Shown piece by piece: positions 1 through 6,971 of a stretch of 11,570 nucleotides of DNA (positions are counted from its first letter, which is position 1; the number at the start of each line of letters is the position of its first letter). Below the pieces are notes generated by a model, which saw only the letters and a program-made list of their open reading frames with translations, was not told where the DNA came from and did no database searches. The DNA comes from Stercoripulliclostridium_A sp964480195. Its GTDB lineage: Bacteria; Bacillota; Clostridia; Christensenellales; DTU072. The stretch spans positions 1 through 11,570 of the forward strand of contig CAYZOJ010000050.1 in the NCBI GenBank assembly GCA_964480195.1, read 5' to 3'. Made by a program: the position numbers and the translations under genes.

Positions 1-18
1 TTTTAGACTTGTCTAAAA
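1..18. repeat. perfect 18-base inverted repeat, operator-like
   Basis: TTTTAGAC and GTCTAAAA flank a two-base centre (tt) at the very left edge of the window. The arms are perfect 8-mers. There is no GC-rich stem and no T-run on the plus side, so it looks more like a protein-binding dyad than a terminator. It lies about 30 bases upstream of the -35 element of the small plus-strand gene, and it could equally belong to a divergent gene beyond the window. The regulator family cannot be assigned; metal-responsive DtxR/MntR-type dyads have a similar shape, but that is only a resemblance. Confidence 0.45.
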
Positions 19-49
19 ATATCACTGTTCGCAGAGCAAACAATATAAC

Positions 50-78
50 TTTACTAACAGCTTTCTTTATGGTATAAT
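50..78 (+). promoter_or_regulatory. promoter of the four-helix-bundle gene
   Basis: TTTACT at 50-55 lies 17 bases upstream of a perfect TATAAT at 73-78. The -10 is preceded by TG-G, making an extended -10 (TGGTATAAT). The expected transcription start, 6-8 bases after the -10, falls at about 84-86, right on the ATG at 85. The mRNA is therefore predicted to be leaderless or nearly so. Confidence 0.65.
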
Positions 79-84
79 TGTTAT

Positions 85-441
85 ATGAGTGACAGTATTT
101 TAAGAAACAGGGCAAAAGAATTTGCAAAAAACATTATTTTTCTTGTTCGGAAAATCAAAGCAACGAATAAAGAAAGCGTATTAACCAATCAACTTTTACG
201 TTCAAGCACAAGCATTGGGGCAAATATTCATGAAGCACAATATGCACAAAGTACGACAGACTTTATATCAAAACTTGAAATAGCATTAAAAGAGTGTTTC
301 GAAAGCGAATATTGGTTAGAATTACTATTTGAAACCGGATACATCAAAGAAGCACAATACAAAAAACTTAATAATGATTGTGGCACCATACGTAAAATGC
401 TAATTTCTTCTTGCAAAACTCTAAAGGCAAAAAATAAATAA
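85..441 (+). CDS. four-helix bundle protein, S23/IVP-Avd-like family
   Basis: This 118-residue all-helical protein matches the stand-alone 'four helix bundle protein' family, related to proteins encoded by 23S rRNA intervening sequences and to Avd of diversity-generating retroelements. Family hallmarks are the N-terminal amphipathic helix (about residues 5-27), the SSTSIGANIHEAQ signature (about 41-53), then a DFISKLEIALKE helix and an EYWLELL helix, with a basic C terminus. Members lack catalytic motifs; Avd forms a basic pentamer that binds nucleic acid, but the role of stand-alone members is unknown. No Shine-Dalgarno site precedes the ATG, and the -10 box ends 6 bases before it, so translation is probably leaderless. 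The start is supported because the family helix begins within a few residues. The gene is visibly more AT-rich than its neighbours, which suggests recent transfer. It is convergent with the aminotransferase. Confidence 0.85.
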   Translation: MSDSILRNRAKEFAKNIIFLVRKIKATNKESVLTNQLLRSSTSIGANIHEAQYAQSTTDFISKLEIALKECFESEYWLELLFETGYIKEAQYKKLNNDCGTIRKMLISSCKTLKAKNK

Positions 442-468
442 TGCTTATGTGCTTTGAAAAACAAAAAT

Positions 469-500
469 AAAAAGGATGGTAAAATTTTTGCCATCCTTTT
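469..500. terminator. bidirectional rho-independent terminator between convergent genes
   Basis: AAAAGGATGG (470-479) pairs with CCATCCTTTT (491-500). The A/T-rich middle can extend the stem through a G-T pair. Read on the plus strand the stem ends in TTTT and serves the four-helix-bundle gene. Read on the minus strand it ends in a T-rich tract (complement of 463-473) and serves the aminotransferase operon, whose stop codon is about 55 bases away. Confidence 0.8.
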
Positions 501-554
501 ATGCGCCCCAAAAAACTCTATCAACAGAGCGTTTCCGCCGTTTTTGATACTTTT

Positions 555-1730
555 CTATGCTCTGATACCGTAGGAATTGGCTATTTCTGCGAGAGCTCCT
601 TTGGCGCCGGTTATTACGCTTGCGTCCACGCAGTATGCAAACCGCACGTACTCGGGTATCCCGAATCCCGCTCCGTCGACGATTATAACGCCTTTTGCCT
701 TGGCGCGTTCCGAAAACTCTTCGCCCGACCCCGACGGCGACTTTACCGTAAGATAAAACGCACCCTCGGGTTTGACGCACTCGAATCCGAGTTTTGTCAA
801 TATGCCGTAAAGAAGTTCCGCATTACGCTTGTATGCGCTTATGTCCGGTTCGATACTTGCGCACTCCCCGACCACGTACTGCATAAGGCTCGGCGCGCAT
901 ACGTATCCCAGCGCCCTGCCGGCACCTAAAATAGCGGTGTAAAGCTCGTTTGCGCCCTCCGCGTCCTTGCATACCGAAATGTATCCGATACGTTCCCCGG
1001 GCAACGAAAAACTCTTGGAGTACGAGTAACAAACTATAGTGTCATCATAATAATTTATCGGGAGCGGAGCCTTCCCGTTAAAACAAATCTCGCGATACGG
1101 CTCGTCGCTGATTATGTATATCGGGTGTCCGTATTCTCGACTTTTGGTACCTAAAATAGCCGATATCTGTTTTAAGGTTTCTTCACTGTAAACCACTCCA
1201 GAGGGGTTGGACGGAGTATTTACAATGACCGCCACCGTGTTTTCCGTAACCGCTTCTTCGAGAGCTTCCATATCGGGTAACATATCTTTCCCGCACGCTA
1301 CGGGCTTGTATTTTAGTCCCGCATACTTCGCAAAAGCCTCGTACTCCGTAAAATACGGAATGAGCCCGATAACTTCTCCGTTATCCCTTCTTAACGCGTG
1401 CATCGCTATCGCAAGTCCCGCCGCCGCGCCTGCCGTCATATAGGTAAGTTCGGGGCGCAAATGCTCGCCGTATTTTGCATTAAACGCTTCACATACGGCT
1501 TTGCGCACATTGATATCGCCCGCCGCAGTAGTGTAGGCGTGAGCACTCGGAGTTTTTGCCGTCCGCGACATCGCTTCGAGCACCTCTTCGGGCGGAGGTA
1601 CGGAGGGATTTCCCAAACTGAAATCGTATACTTCCTTCCCCGAAACGCGCAAAGCGACCCCGTACTCGTAAACCTCGCGGATTACGGACCGAGTCGCGCC
1701 TAATTCGTAACTTATTTTATCTACAACCAT
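555..1730 (-). CDS. PLP-dependent class I/II aminotransferase
   Basis: This 391-residue fold-type I aminotransferase is full length for the family. Visible motifs are the N-terminal substrate-lid region DFSLGNPSVPPP (about 37-47), Tyr66 in AHAYTTAAG, the NTPSNPSG motif with Asn175, Asp209 in SDEPY that contacts the pyridine nitrogen, the Schiff-base Lys239 in SYSKSFS, and Arg247 in GERIGY for the cofactor phosphate. These place it near aspartate/aromatic aminotransferases, but the amino donor and acceptor cannot be told from sequence. The ATG overlaps the galE stop codon as TAATG, so translation is coupled to galE. It is the last gene of the kinase-CBM9-galE operon. A link to amino-sugar metabolism, for example transamination of a keto intermediate or general nitrogen recycling, is inference. 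Generic 'aminotransferase' is the safe name. Confidence 0.9.
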   Translation of the reverse strand: MVVDKISYELGATRSVIREVYEYGVALRVSGKEVYDFSLGNPSVPPPEEVLEAMSRTAKTPSAHAYTTAAGDINVRKAVCEAFNAKYGEHLRPELTYMTAGAAAGLAIAMHALRRDNGEVIGLIPYFTEYEAFAKYAGLKYKPVACGKDMLPDMEALEEAVTENTVAVIVNTPSNPSGVVYSEETLKQISAILGTKSREYGHPIYIISDEPYREICFNGKAPLPINYYDDTIVCYSYSKSFSLPGERIGYISVCKDAEGANELYTAILGAGRALGYVCAPSLMQYVVGECASIEPDISAYKRNAELLYGILTKLGFECVKPEGAFYLTVKSPSGSGEEFSERAKAKGVIIVDGAGFGIPEYVRFAYCVDASVITGAKGALAEIANSYGIRA

Positions 1731-2731
1731 TATTTACCGTACTTGGTGCATTGGAAACGCCAGAGATCTCTGCACATATCTTCCAAATTGCGCTTGGCTT
1801 CCCATTTGAGCTCCTTGCGCGCCTTTTCGGGGGACGCATAGCACGTGGAGATGTCGCCCGCACGACGGGGAGCAATCTTATACGGAACAGGTCTTCCGCT
1901 CGCGCTTTCGAACGCCTTTACCATATCGAGTACCGAGTATCCTACTCCCGTACCGAGGTTTACCGCTTCCGCTCCGTAATTGTCTATGTATTCGAGAGCG
2001 GCAAGATGTCCTTCCGCAAGGTCCATTACGTGAATGTAATCACGTACTCCCGTGCCGTCCGGAGTGTCGTAATCGTTGCCGAATACGTTGAGATACGGTA
2101 GTTCTCCGTGCGCGACTTTTGCAACATACGGCATAAGATTGTTGGGGATGCCTTTGGGGTCTTCGCCGATAAGTCCGCTCTCGTGCGCGCCTACGGGATT
2201 GAAATAACGGAGTAACAAAATGTGCCAGCTTGCGTCCGCTTTATGTACGTCGCGGAGGATATCCTCTATCATAAGCTTGGTCGAGCCGTAAGGGTTGGTG
2301 GTCGAAAGAGAGCACTCCTCGTCTATCGGGAGCCTTTCGGGCGTGCCGTAAACGGTTGCGGACGAACTGAATACGAACCTCTTTACGTTATGTGCTACCA
2401 TCGTTTCGAGTAGCGTTATCGTCGACATAAGGTTGTTATGATAGTATAAAAGCGGTTTTTGACAGCTCTCGCCTACCGCTTTGAGCCCCGCAAAATGTAT
2501 TACCGCGTAAATATCGTTCTCGGTAAAAATTCTTTCGAGTATGTCGCGATCGCAGACGTCGCCCTCGTAAAAAGTTATGGTCTTGCCGGTAATCTTTTCC
2601 ACGTTCCGAACCGCGTCGATATTGCTGTTGGAAAAATTGTCGACGGCTACGACTTCGTATCCCGCGTTAAGCAACGCTACGTTGGTGTGACTCGCGATGT
2701 ATCCGGCACCGCCCGTTACCAAAACTTTCAT
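1730..2731 (-). CDS. galE: UDP-glucose 4-epimerase (GalE)
   Basis: This extended short-chain dehydrogenase (333 residues; E. coli GalE is 338) interconverts UDP-Glc/UDP-Gal and, in many homologues, UDP-GlcNAc/UDP-GalNAc, using tightly bound NAD+. The Rossmann motif GGAGYIASH lies at residues 7-15, with Ala13 where most family members have Gly. Also visible are D31 in VDNFS for the adenosine ribose, NAD-contact HFAGLKAVGES (about 79-89), SSSATVYG (122-129) with the catalytic Ser/Thr, and the Y148-xxx-K152 pair in NPYGSTK. The chosen ATG at 2731 has GGAG five bases upstream; the in-frame ATG at 2749 lies upstream of that site and would add six non-family residues. It follows the CBM9-like gene by 48 bases and overlaps the aminotransferase start by one base. 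In this operon it probably moves salvaged Gal/GalNAc units into the Glc/GlcNAc pools. Confidence 0.95.
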   Translation of the reverse strand: MKVLVTGGAGYIASHTNVALLNAGYEVVAVDNFSNSNIDAVRNVEKITGKTITFYEGDVCDRDILERIFTENDIYAVIHFAGLKAVGESCQKPLLYYHNNLMSTITLLETMVAHNVKRFVFSSSATVYGTPERLPIDEECSLSTTNPYGSTKLMIEDILRDVHKADASWHILLLRYFNPVGAHESGLIGEDPKGIPNNLMPYVAKVAHGELPYLNVFGNDYDTPDGTGVRDYIHVMDLAEGHLAALEYIDNYGAEAVNLGTGVGYSVLDMVKAFESASGRPVPYKIAPRRAGDISTCYASPEKARKELKWEAKRNLEDMCRDLWRFQCTKYGK

Positions 2732-2742
2732 ATATGCTCCTT

Positions 2743-2778
2743 TGCGCATTGCGCATATTAATTATTCGGCTTAAGCCG
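2743..2778 (-). repeat. two short palindromes in the CBM9-galE intergenic gap
   Basis: CGGCTTAAGCCG (2767-2778) is a perfect 12-base palindrome directly after the stop of the CBM9-like gene. TGCGCA-t-TGCGCA (2743-2755) is a second dyad just upstream of the galE ribosome-binding site. Both can form small hairpins in the polycistronic mRNA. Neither is followed by a T-run, so they are not terminators. They may tune mRNA stability or galE translation, or may be chance. Confidence 0.3.
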
Positions 2779-2779
2779 T

Positions 2780-3331
2780 TTATATCATCTTGATTTTTCC
2801 GAACTTCTCGGGACAATGGAACGACCTCGTTCCCGTCGGATACAGCGCTTGAAGTTTGAGCGCCCCGCTACTACGTCTATCTTGACGATAAAAGTTCACT
2901 CGCGCGTTTTTAATGTCGAAACCGTATTTTTCGAGCTCCGCAAAACTTACGTACCACTCCGTCGCCCAGCCGTTTTCCGTGCGATAAACTTCGTACTCAA
3001 ACTCGAAATCCCACGCGAGCGTTATTGCCGTGCCGTTTTCGTTCGCTATGCCTATCGCGGAATAGCCTATACCGTTCGGGTTGACTTCAAGCTCTAAATA
3101 CTTGCCGTCCCCGCCGAGAGTTAACATCATCTCCGCGACGTCGCCTTCGTAGAGTCTGTCGTTATAACCCTCTCCTTTGGCTATTATATCATCGTCTTCC
3201 AAAATAAACAACAATTTAAGACCCTCATCGTCGGTCTTTATGTGAATTTCCGTGCGCCGTTCGGGTTCTCCGCCGGTAAGATTATCCTTGAGCGTCGCGC
3301 CGTATTCCCTGCCGTCCGATACGTCTATCAT
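2780..3331 (-). CDS. small cytosolic CBM9-like (DOMON-fold) carbohydrate-binding protein
   Basis: This 183-residue protein is predicted to be beta-rich with no signal peptide and no membrane segment, so it should be cytosolic. It reads as a single family-9-like carbohydrate-binding domain. The segment YEGDVAEMMLTLGGDGKYLELEVNP (about 61-85) matches the 'D-E-hydrophobic ... Y-x-E-hydrophobic-x-N-P-x-G' pattern of CBM9/DOMON-like folds. The WATEWYVSFAELEKYG segment (about 122-137) and the C-terminal SGALKLQALYPT...FHCPEKFGKIKMI also fit, as such domains commonly end in a 'W/L-x-x-P-T ... F-H-x-P-x-x-F-G' pattern. The ATG overlaps the kinase stop as ATGA, implying coupled translation and matched amounts. 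It may be a sugar-binding accessory of the kinase or a sensor; that role is inference. The domain call comes from motif recognition only. Confidence 0.65.
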   Translation of the reverse strand: MIDVSDGREYGATLKDNLTGGEPERRTEIHIKTDDEGLKLLFILEDDDIIAKGEGYNDRLYEGDVAEMMLTLGGDGKYLELEVNPNGIGYSAIGIANENGTAITLAWDFEFEYEVYRTENGWATEWYVSFAELEKYGFDIKNARVNFYRQDRRSSGALKLQALYPTGTRSFHCPEKFGKIKMI

Positions 3332-4407
3332 AAAATGCTCTCCGTTACGATTTTGCGCATTTCGTCTTCACTCTTCTCCATACCCTCCACAAGCTTTATC
3401 TGCGTGCGCGCCCTATCAAGGTTATGCCCTTCGCGGTGCACCTTAAAATATACATCGCCGTCAAGATAGTCGGTCAAAAATCTCATACCGCATTCGTACG
3501 TCATAAGTATCGCGCCGAAATGAATGGTTTCGCGCTCGACCGATGTCAAACGCTTGCCGACTTCGGACATAAATCCCTCGGTGTACGCGCGATATGCGTT
3601 TAAGTCGAACTCTACCTTTGTGAGATCTCTCTCGTCCTCTGCGCCGGTCGACGCGCCCGTACGTATGCTGTCGCCGAAATCGTATGCCATAGCACCCTTC
3701 ATCACCGTGTCAAGATCTATGACCGCGACCGGTTCCATTGTCGCGGTGTTTATGAGAACGTTATTGAGTTTGGTGTCGTTGTGCGTAACTCGCTCGATTA
3801 AATCTCCGCTCCGTATAAGGCTCGTAACGGCGTCCGCATAACGCTTGCGCGAAATATACCGCTCGACGTCTTTCCCAACGTTTTTAAGTCTTCCCGCTCT
3901 ATCTTCTCTGACGGCTCTTTCGAGTTCCGAATATCTCCATTCCGTGTTATGAAAGTTCGGAATGGTTTCCCTTAACTCATCTACGGGATACCCGTCAAGC
4001 GATTTTTGGAATTTACCGAATCCCCGCGCCGAGGCTCGGAGTTCGCGTGCGGTCGCTTTGGTTTCTATGCTTATTCCGCTATGAATAAAGTTGTATGTTC
4101 TAAAAAATCCCTCTTCGGTCTTTGCGTACGGTTCGCCGTTTTTTGTGCGTATTACTCTTAAAACATCGTCGACAGACGTGCCTTCCGCCAACGCCTTTTT
4201 TGCGATGTACTCGGTTACCCCGACGACGTTTTGCATAAGTCCCTCAACGTCGCGGAAGACGTTGTTGTTTATGCGTTGCAAAATCGTGTATCTGCCGTCT
4301 TCGTGCTTGACGCGATATGTATCGTTTATGTGTCCGCAACCGTACGGCTCGACACTCACTGCTGTACTCGTATCGAATAAGTTGGCTATTTCTAAAATTC
4401 TATCCAT
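3328..4407 (-). CDS. APH-family sugar kinase, N-acetylhexosamine 1-kinase-like
   Basis: This 359-residue kinase of the aminoglycoside-phosphotransferase fold is close in size to NahK, the N-acetylhexosamine 1-kinase of the lacto-/galacto-N-biose pathway. That enzyme makes GlcNAc-1-P or GalNAc-1-P from ATP. Numbered from the ATG at 4407, the nucleotide loop YGCGHINDTY spans 22-31 and the ILQRINNNVF strand 42-51. The catalytic HNDTKLNN loop has Asp211, and DLDT with Asp231/Asp233 serves as the metal-binding segment, followed by AYDFGDSIRTG. The start is the ATG at 4407 because AGGAG (4413-4417) lies five bases upstream; the upstream in-frame GTG at 4411-4413 overlaps that site. It is the first gene of the operon, overlaps the CBM9-like gene by ATGA, and sits two genes before galE, which fits amino-sugar or LNB/GNB salvage. 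No phosphorylase or uridylyltransferase is in the window, and homoserine- or choline-type kinases of the fold cannot be fully excluded. Confidence 0.8.
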   Translation of the reverse strand: MDRILEIANLFDTSTAVSVEPYGCGHINDTYRVKHEDGRYTILQRINNNVFRDVEGLMQNVVGVTEYIAKKALAEGTSVDDVLRVIRTKNGEPYAKTEEGFFRTYNFIHSGISIETKATARELRASARGFGKFQKSLDGYPVDELRETIPNFHNTEWRYSELERAVREDRAGRLKNVGKDVERYISRKRYADAVTSLIRSGDLIERVTHNDTKLNNVLINTATMEPVAVIDLDTVMKGAMAYDFGDSIRTGASTGAEDERDLTKVEFDLNAYRAYTEGFMSEVGKRLTSVERETIHFGAILMTYECGMRFLTDYLDGDVYFKVHREGHNLDRARTQIKLVEGMEKSEDEMRKIVTESIL

Positions 4408-4430
4408 ATGCACTCCTACCCTACTATGAT

Positions 4431-4461
4431 ACTATACTCTTGCACTTTTAGCAATCGTCAA
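4431..4461 (-). promoter_or_regulatory. candidate promoter of the kinase-CBM9-galE-aminotransferase operon
   Basis: On the minus strand TTGACG (4461-4456) is followed after 19 bases by TATAGT (4436-4431). An overlapping alternative is TTGCTA (4454-4449), 17 bases, TATCAT (4431-4426), but its start site would run into the Shine-Dalgarno sequence. The first pair gives a 5' UTR of about 17 bases. It lies immediately downstream of the MATE terminator. Confidence 0.5.
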
Positions 4462-4465
4462 TCGT

Positions 4466-4491
4466 AAAAAAAGAGCCTTTCGGCTCTTTTT
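4466..4491 (-). terminator. rho-independent terminator of the MATE gene
   Basis: AAAAAGAGCC (4468-4477) and GGCTCTTTTT (4482-4491) form a perfect 10-bp stem with a four-base loop (GAAA on the minus strand). The minus-strand transcript continues into a run of T (complement of 4466-4472). The MATE stop codon (4490-4492) sits in the foot of the stem. The symmetric A/T ends mean it could also act on the plus strand. Confidence 0.88.
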
Positions 4492-5899
4492 ATACTCCGA
4501 GTCGGCTTTTCGCCTTTTTGACGCTATGCCTTAGTATCGGATACGATATTATCGCCGTGCACGCTTCGGCTATCGGGAAAGCGTACCACATAAGATTGAC
4601 GACATCGGAATGTAGCGTAAACAGGTATACCGTAGGCAATACGAAAACAATGAGTCTTAGAGCCGATATGATTACCGGCGAATACACCTCGTTAAGTCCT
4701 TGGAGTACGCCCTGCACAGCCACGCTAAACCCCATAAACACATAGCCTATCGACGCAATTCGCAGTGCACGCACACAGGTTGAAACGACATCGGATTTGG
4801 ATACAATCGACGACTCTTCGAGCGTCAATGTAAAAAGCTCCGAAATCGGCGTCGCCAACGCCTCGTATACTACCGTTATCGCAACGGCAACCGCTATCGA
4901 GCTTAATATGCCGTATTTAACGGTTTGTTTTACTCTCGAATAATTTTTCATTCCGTAATTGTACGACGTTATCGTAATAAGCGTATTGGACAGTCCGAAA
5001 GTCGCAAACAAGGCTATTTGCATCAATTTATAGTAAATTCCGTAGCTTCCCGACAGCAAATCCACTGTGTACGGATCGGAAATCGTGCCGATAATCAAAA
5101 GCACGCCGAACATCATAAGCGAGAGCATTCCTTGCATCAAAAACGCAGGGAATCCTATTTTGTAAATGCCGAGGATGATTCGACGATCGGGTTTTACATC
5201 GCGTAGTTTTAATGAAATTTCCTTGTTAATCGTATAGTGGAAAATCATCGCAAGCGCAAACGAAAGTATCTGTCCGATGACGGTCGCGTAAGCGGCTCCC
5301 GCAACGCCCATATCGAGCGGGAATATGAATACGTAATCGAGTACGATGTTCGTAACGGCACCCGCCACTTGCGAAATCATCGAAAACATCGTTTTACCCG
5401 TAGCAATCAAAAAGCGTTCGGCTATGGCAAAACCTATAGAGCCTATCGAAAGACAACAGCATATCTTGAGATATTCCGTGCCGAGTTCGACTACTGCCGG
5501 GCTCCCCGACATAAGGCGCATATACGGTTCGGATAAAAACAACCCGAACAGTAAAAACACAACGTAAAAAACGACGATAAGAAAAATACCGTTACCTGCC
5601 GTCTTATTGACGCCGTCCGAGTTGCCCTCTCCGAGATTTTTTGAAAGTAACGCGTTTATTCCGACGCCCGACCCCACGCCTATCGCTATCATCATTATCT
5701 GCACAGGGAACGCCGCCGACAAGGCAAGGTTCGCAAGAGCGCCGTCCGCGCCCATATTAATTACAAACATCGTATCGACGACGTTGTATAAGGCTTGAAG
5801 AACCATCGAAAGTATCATCGGCAAGCCCATTGACCATATAAGACGACAGATATTCGCCGTCCCCATTTTGTTCTCCGTTCTGTTAAACTCGGATTCCAT
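4490..5899 (-). CDS. MATE family multidrug/cation efflux transporter
   Basis: This 469-residue integral membrane protein has about 12 hydrophobic segments in two repeated halves (roughly 15-220 and 245-450), as in the MATE (MatE) family of Na+- or H+-driven antiporters. The N-terminal signature fits well: GLPMILSMVLQALYNVVDT, then FVINMGADGALANLALSAAFP and a GVGSGVGINALLSKNLGEG loop. The second half has the matching FPAFLMQGMLSLMMFG and FGLSNTLITITSYNYGMKN segments. The start is the ATG with AGGAGG five bases upstream. A strong hairpin with eight T residues (5916-5955) ends only about 16 bases before the start codon, leaving no room for a promoter. Transcription must therefore come by read-through or regulated antitermination from upstream, across or within the assembly gap. 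The substrate is unknown; DinF/MepA-like drug or metabolite export is the usual guess. Confidence 0.93.
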   Translation of the reverse strand: MESEFNRTENKMGTANICRLIWSMGLPMILSMVLQALYNVVDTMFVINMGADGALANLALSAAFPVQIMMIAIGVGSGVGINALLSKNLGEGNSDGVNKTAGNGIFLIVVFYVVFLLFGLFLSEPYMRLMSGSPAVVELGTEYLKICCCLSIGSIGFAIAERFLIATGKTMFSMISQVAGAVTNIVLDYVFIFPLDMGVAGAAYATVIGQILSFALAMIFHYTINKEISLKLRDVKPDRRIILGIYKIGFPAFLMQGMLSLMMFGVLLIIGTISDPYTVDLLSGSYGIYYKLMQIALFATFGLSNTLITITSYNYGMKNYSRVKQTVKYGILSSIAVAVAITVVYEALATPISELFTLTLEESSIVSKSDVVSTCVRALRIASIGYVFMGFSVAVQGVLQGLNEVYSPVIISALRLIVFVLPTVYLFTLHSDVVNLMWYAFPIAEACTAIISYPILRHSVKKAKSRLGV

Positions 5900-5915
5900 T
5901 ACTACCTCCTGACGT

Positions 5916-5955
5916 AAAAAAAAGACGTAAATCCATAAGCTGGACTTACGTCTTT
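5916..5955 (-). terminator. terminator or attenuator hairpin between SASA gene and MATE gene
   Basis: AAAGACGTAAATCCA (5921-5935) pairs with TGGACTTACGTCTTT (5941-5955) over 15 bp with one mismatch and a five-base loop. The minus-strand transcript then runs into about eight T residues, a textbook intrinsic terminator. It is followed at once by ACGTC and the MATE Shine-Dalgarno AGGAGG. The TTTACGTC sequence occurs both in the stem and after the T-run, so the proximal arm has two possible partners. It either ends the lipoprotein transcript or acts as the expression platform of a riboswitch or attenuator whose sensing part is lost in the gap. Confidence 0.8.
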
Positions 5956-5969
5956 CGACTACTCACTGT

Positions 5970-6069
5970 NNNNNNNNNNNNNNNNNNNNNNNNNNNNNNN
6001 NNNNNNNNNNNNNNNNNNNNNNNNNNNNNNNNNNNNNNNNNNNNNNNNNNNNNNNNNNNNNNNNNNNNN
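5970..6069. other. assembly gap of 100 N
   Basis: This is a run of exactly 100 N, the usual placeholder for a scaffold gap of unknown true length. It removes the 3' end of the SASA lipoprotein gene and whatever lies between it and the MATE gene, including any MATE promoter or regulatory RNA. Confidence 0.97.
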
Positions 6070-6947
6070 AACAGGTGCCCGAGTTTGATTTGCGACAATG
6101 AGTCGTAATGCGCAAGATCTGCCTCTCCGTACGGCTCTAAATCGTATGTCAATCCGCTCGCTATCGTGTCGATGTAATAGTTGTTGTCGGATAAAGCGGA
6201 AAACTTTTGCTTGGCGTCGTTAATTCTTTTATATTCTTTCCAATATTGACTATCGCTTATACCCGCGTCGATGAACTTGATATCGCCGTATTCATCACGT
6301 ATGTCGGATACGAACTTCTTTGTGTTTTTATAATACCGACGTGCGTGTATGGCGGTTGCGTCGCTTTCGCCTTGCATCCACAATAACGCCTCGATTTGCG
6401 GATTGTAACCGTTACTTCTTAAAAACTCGATGCTCGCGTCGACATACTTTACAAGTCCCTTGTACAAGCACTCGTTCTCTTTTTTCCATTGACTGTATAA
6501 ATTGCTACCACCGTACGAATACTTGATTATAAAATACGTATCGTCCGTCTTGCCGAGAGCCTCCGCGAGCCCTATTTCCGGTCCGAACCACGCGTCCGAC
6601 TCGACGTTTGTTCTGACAAAACCGTCGGATTTGACTCTGCCGTTTTCCATATTGTAATTGATGTATACGTTATCGTATCCGTTCACGTATTCTTCATACT
6701 TCTCTGCGGATATTTTGTCTTTCAGAATCTCCGTGTGCGCGACACCCGTCGCATTGGATTGCCCCGCAAGAATTATGACCTTGACGGTTTGACCGTTTCC
6801 GCTCGGAACGGTCGTGTTTAACTCGAAATCAAAAGTTAATTTTAGTTCGTTTTTCACGTCATTCTCCTTGCAACCCGCGACGCATAGAACGCAAGCTACG
6901 ACTACGGCAAGCAAAACGATACATATATGCTTAGATAATCTCTTCAT
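6070..6947 (-). CDS. SASA-domain carbohydrate acetylesterase lipoprotein, 3' end lost in gap
   Basis: The visible 292 residues begin with a lipoprotein signal: basic MKRLSKH, a hydrophobic core (8-23) and lipobox VAGC with Cys26. The protein should be anchored on the outer face of the membrane. The rest matches the sialate O-acetylesterase/CE6-like (SASA, SGNH-hydrolase) family, which removes O-acetyl groups from sialic acids or other glycans. The nucleophile block is ILAGQSNATG with Ser64. FGPEIG follows at 121-126, then WMQGESDA with Gln192/Glu194, and the catalytic-histidine block ADLAHYD with His280. The start is supported by GGAG seven bases upstream and by the signal peptide. The C terminus runs into the gap; nominal read-through to a stop at about 5946 depends on an arbitrary gap length and should not be trusted. 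Substrate (sialic acid versus xylan/pectin acetyl) is unresolved. Confidence 0.85.
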
Positions 6948-6971
6948 TTGCGTACTCCGTCATTTTTTTTA

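Noticed and set aside
499..1703. Open frames overlapping the aminotransferase on both strands
   Set aside because: The aminotransferase frame has all catalytic motifs; the others have Arg/Cys-rich translations without family features.
2732..2749. Upstream ATG as galE start
   Set aside because: The Shine-Dalgarno sequence lies between it and the ATG at 2731, and family members begin at MKVLVTGG.
4408..4413. GTG as start of the sugar kinase
   Set aside because: It overlaps the AGGAG site, which is ideally spaced for the ATG at 4407.
5946..5969. C-terminal tail of the SASA protein after the gap
   Set aside because: Frame across an arbitrary 100-N gap is meaningless, and the tail lies in the terminator hairpin.
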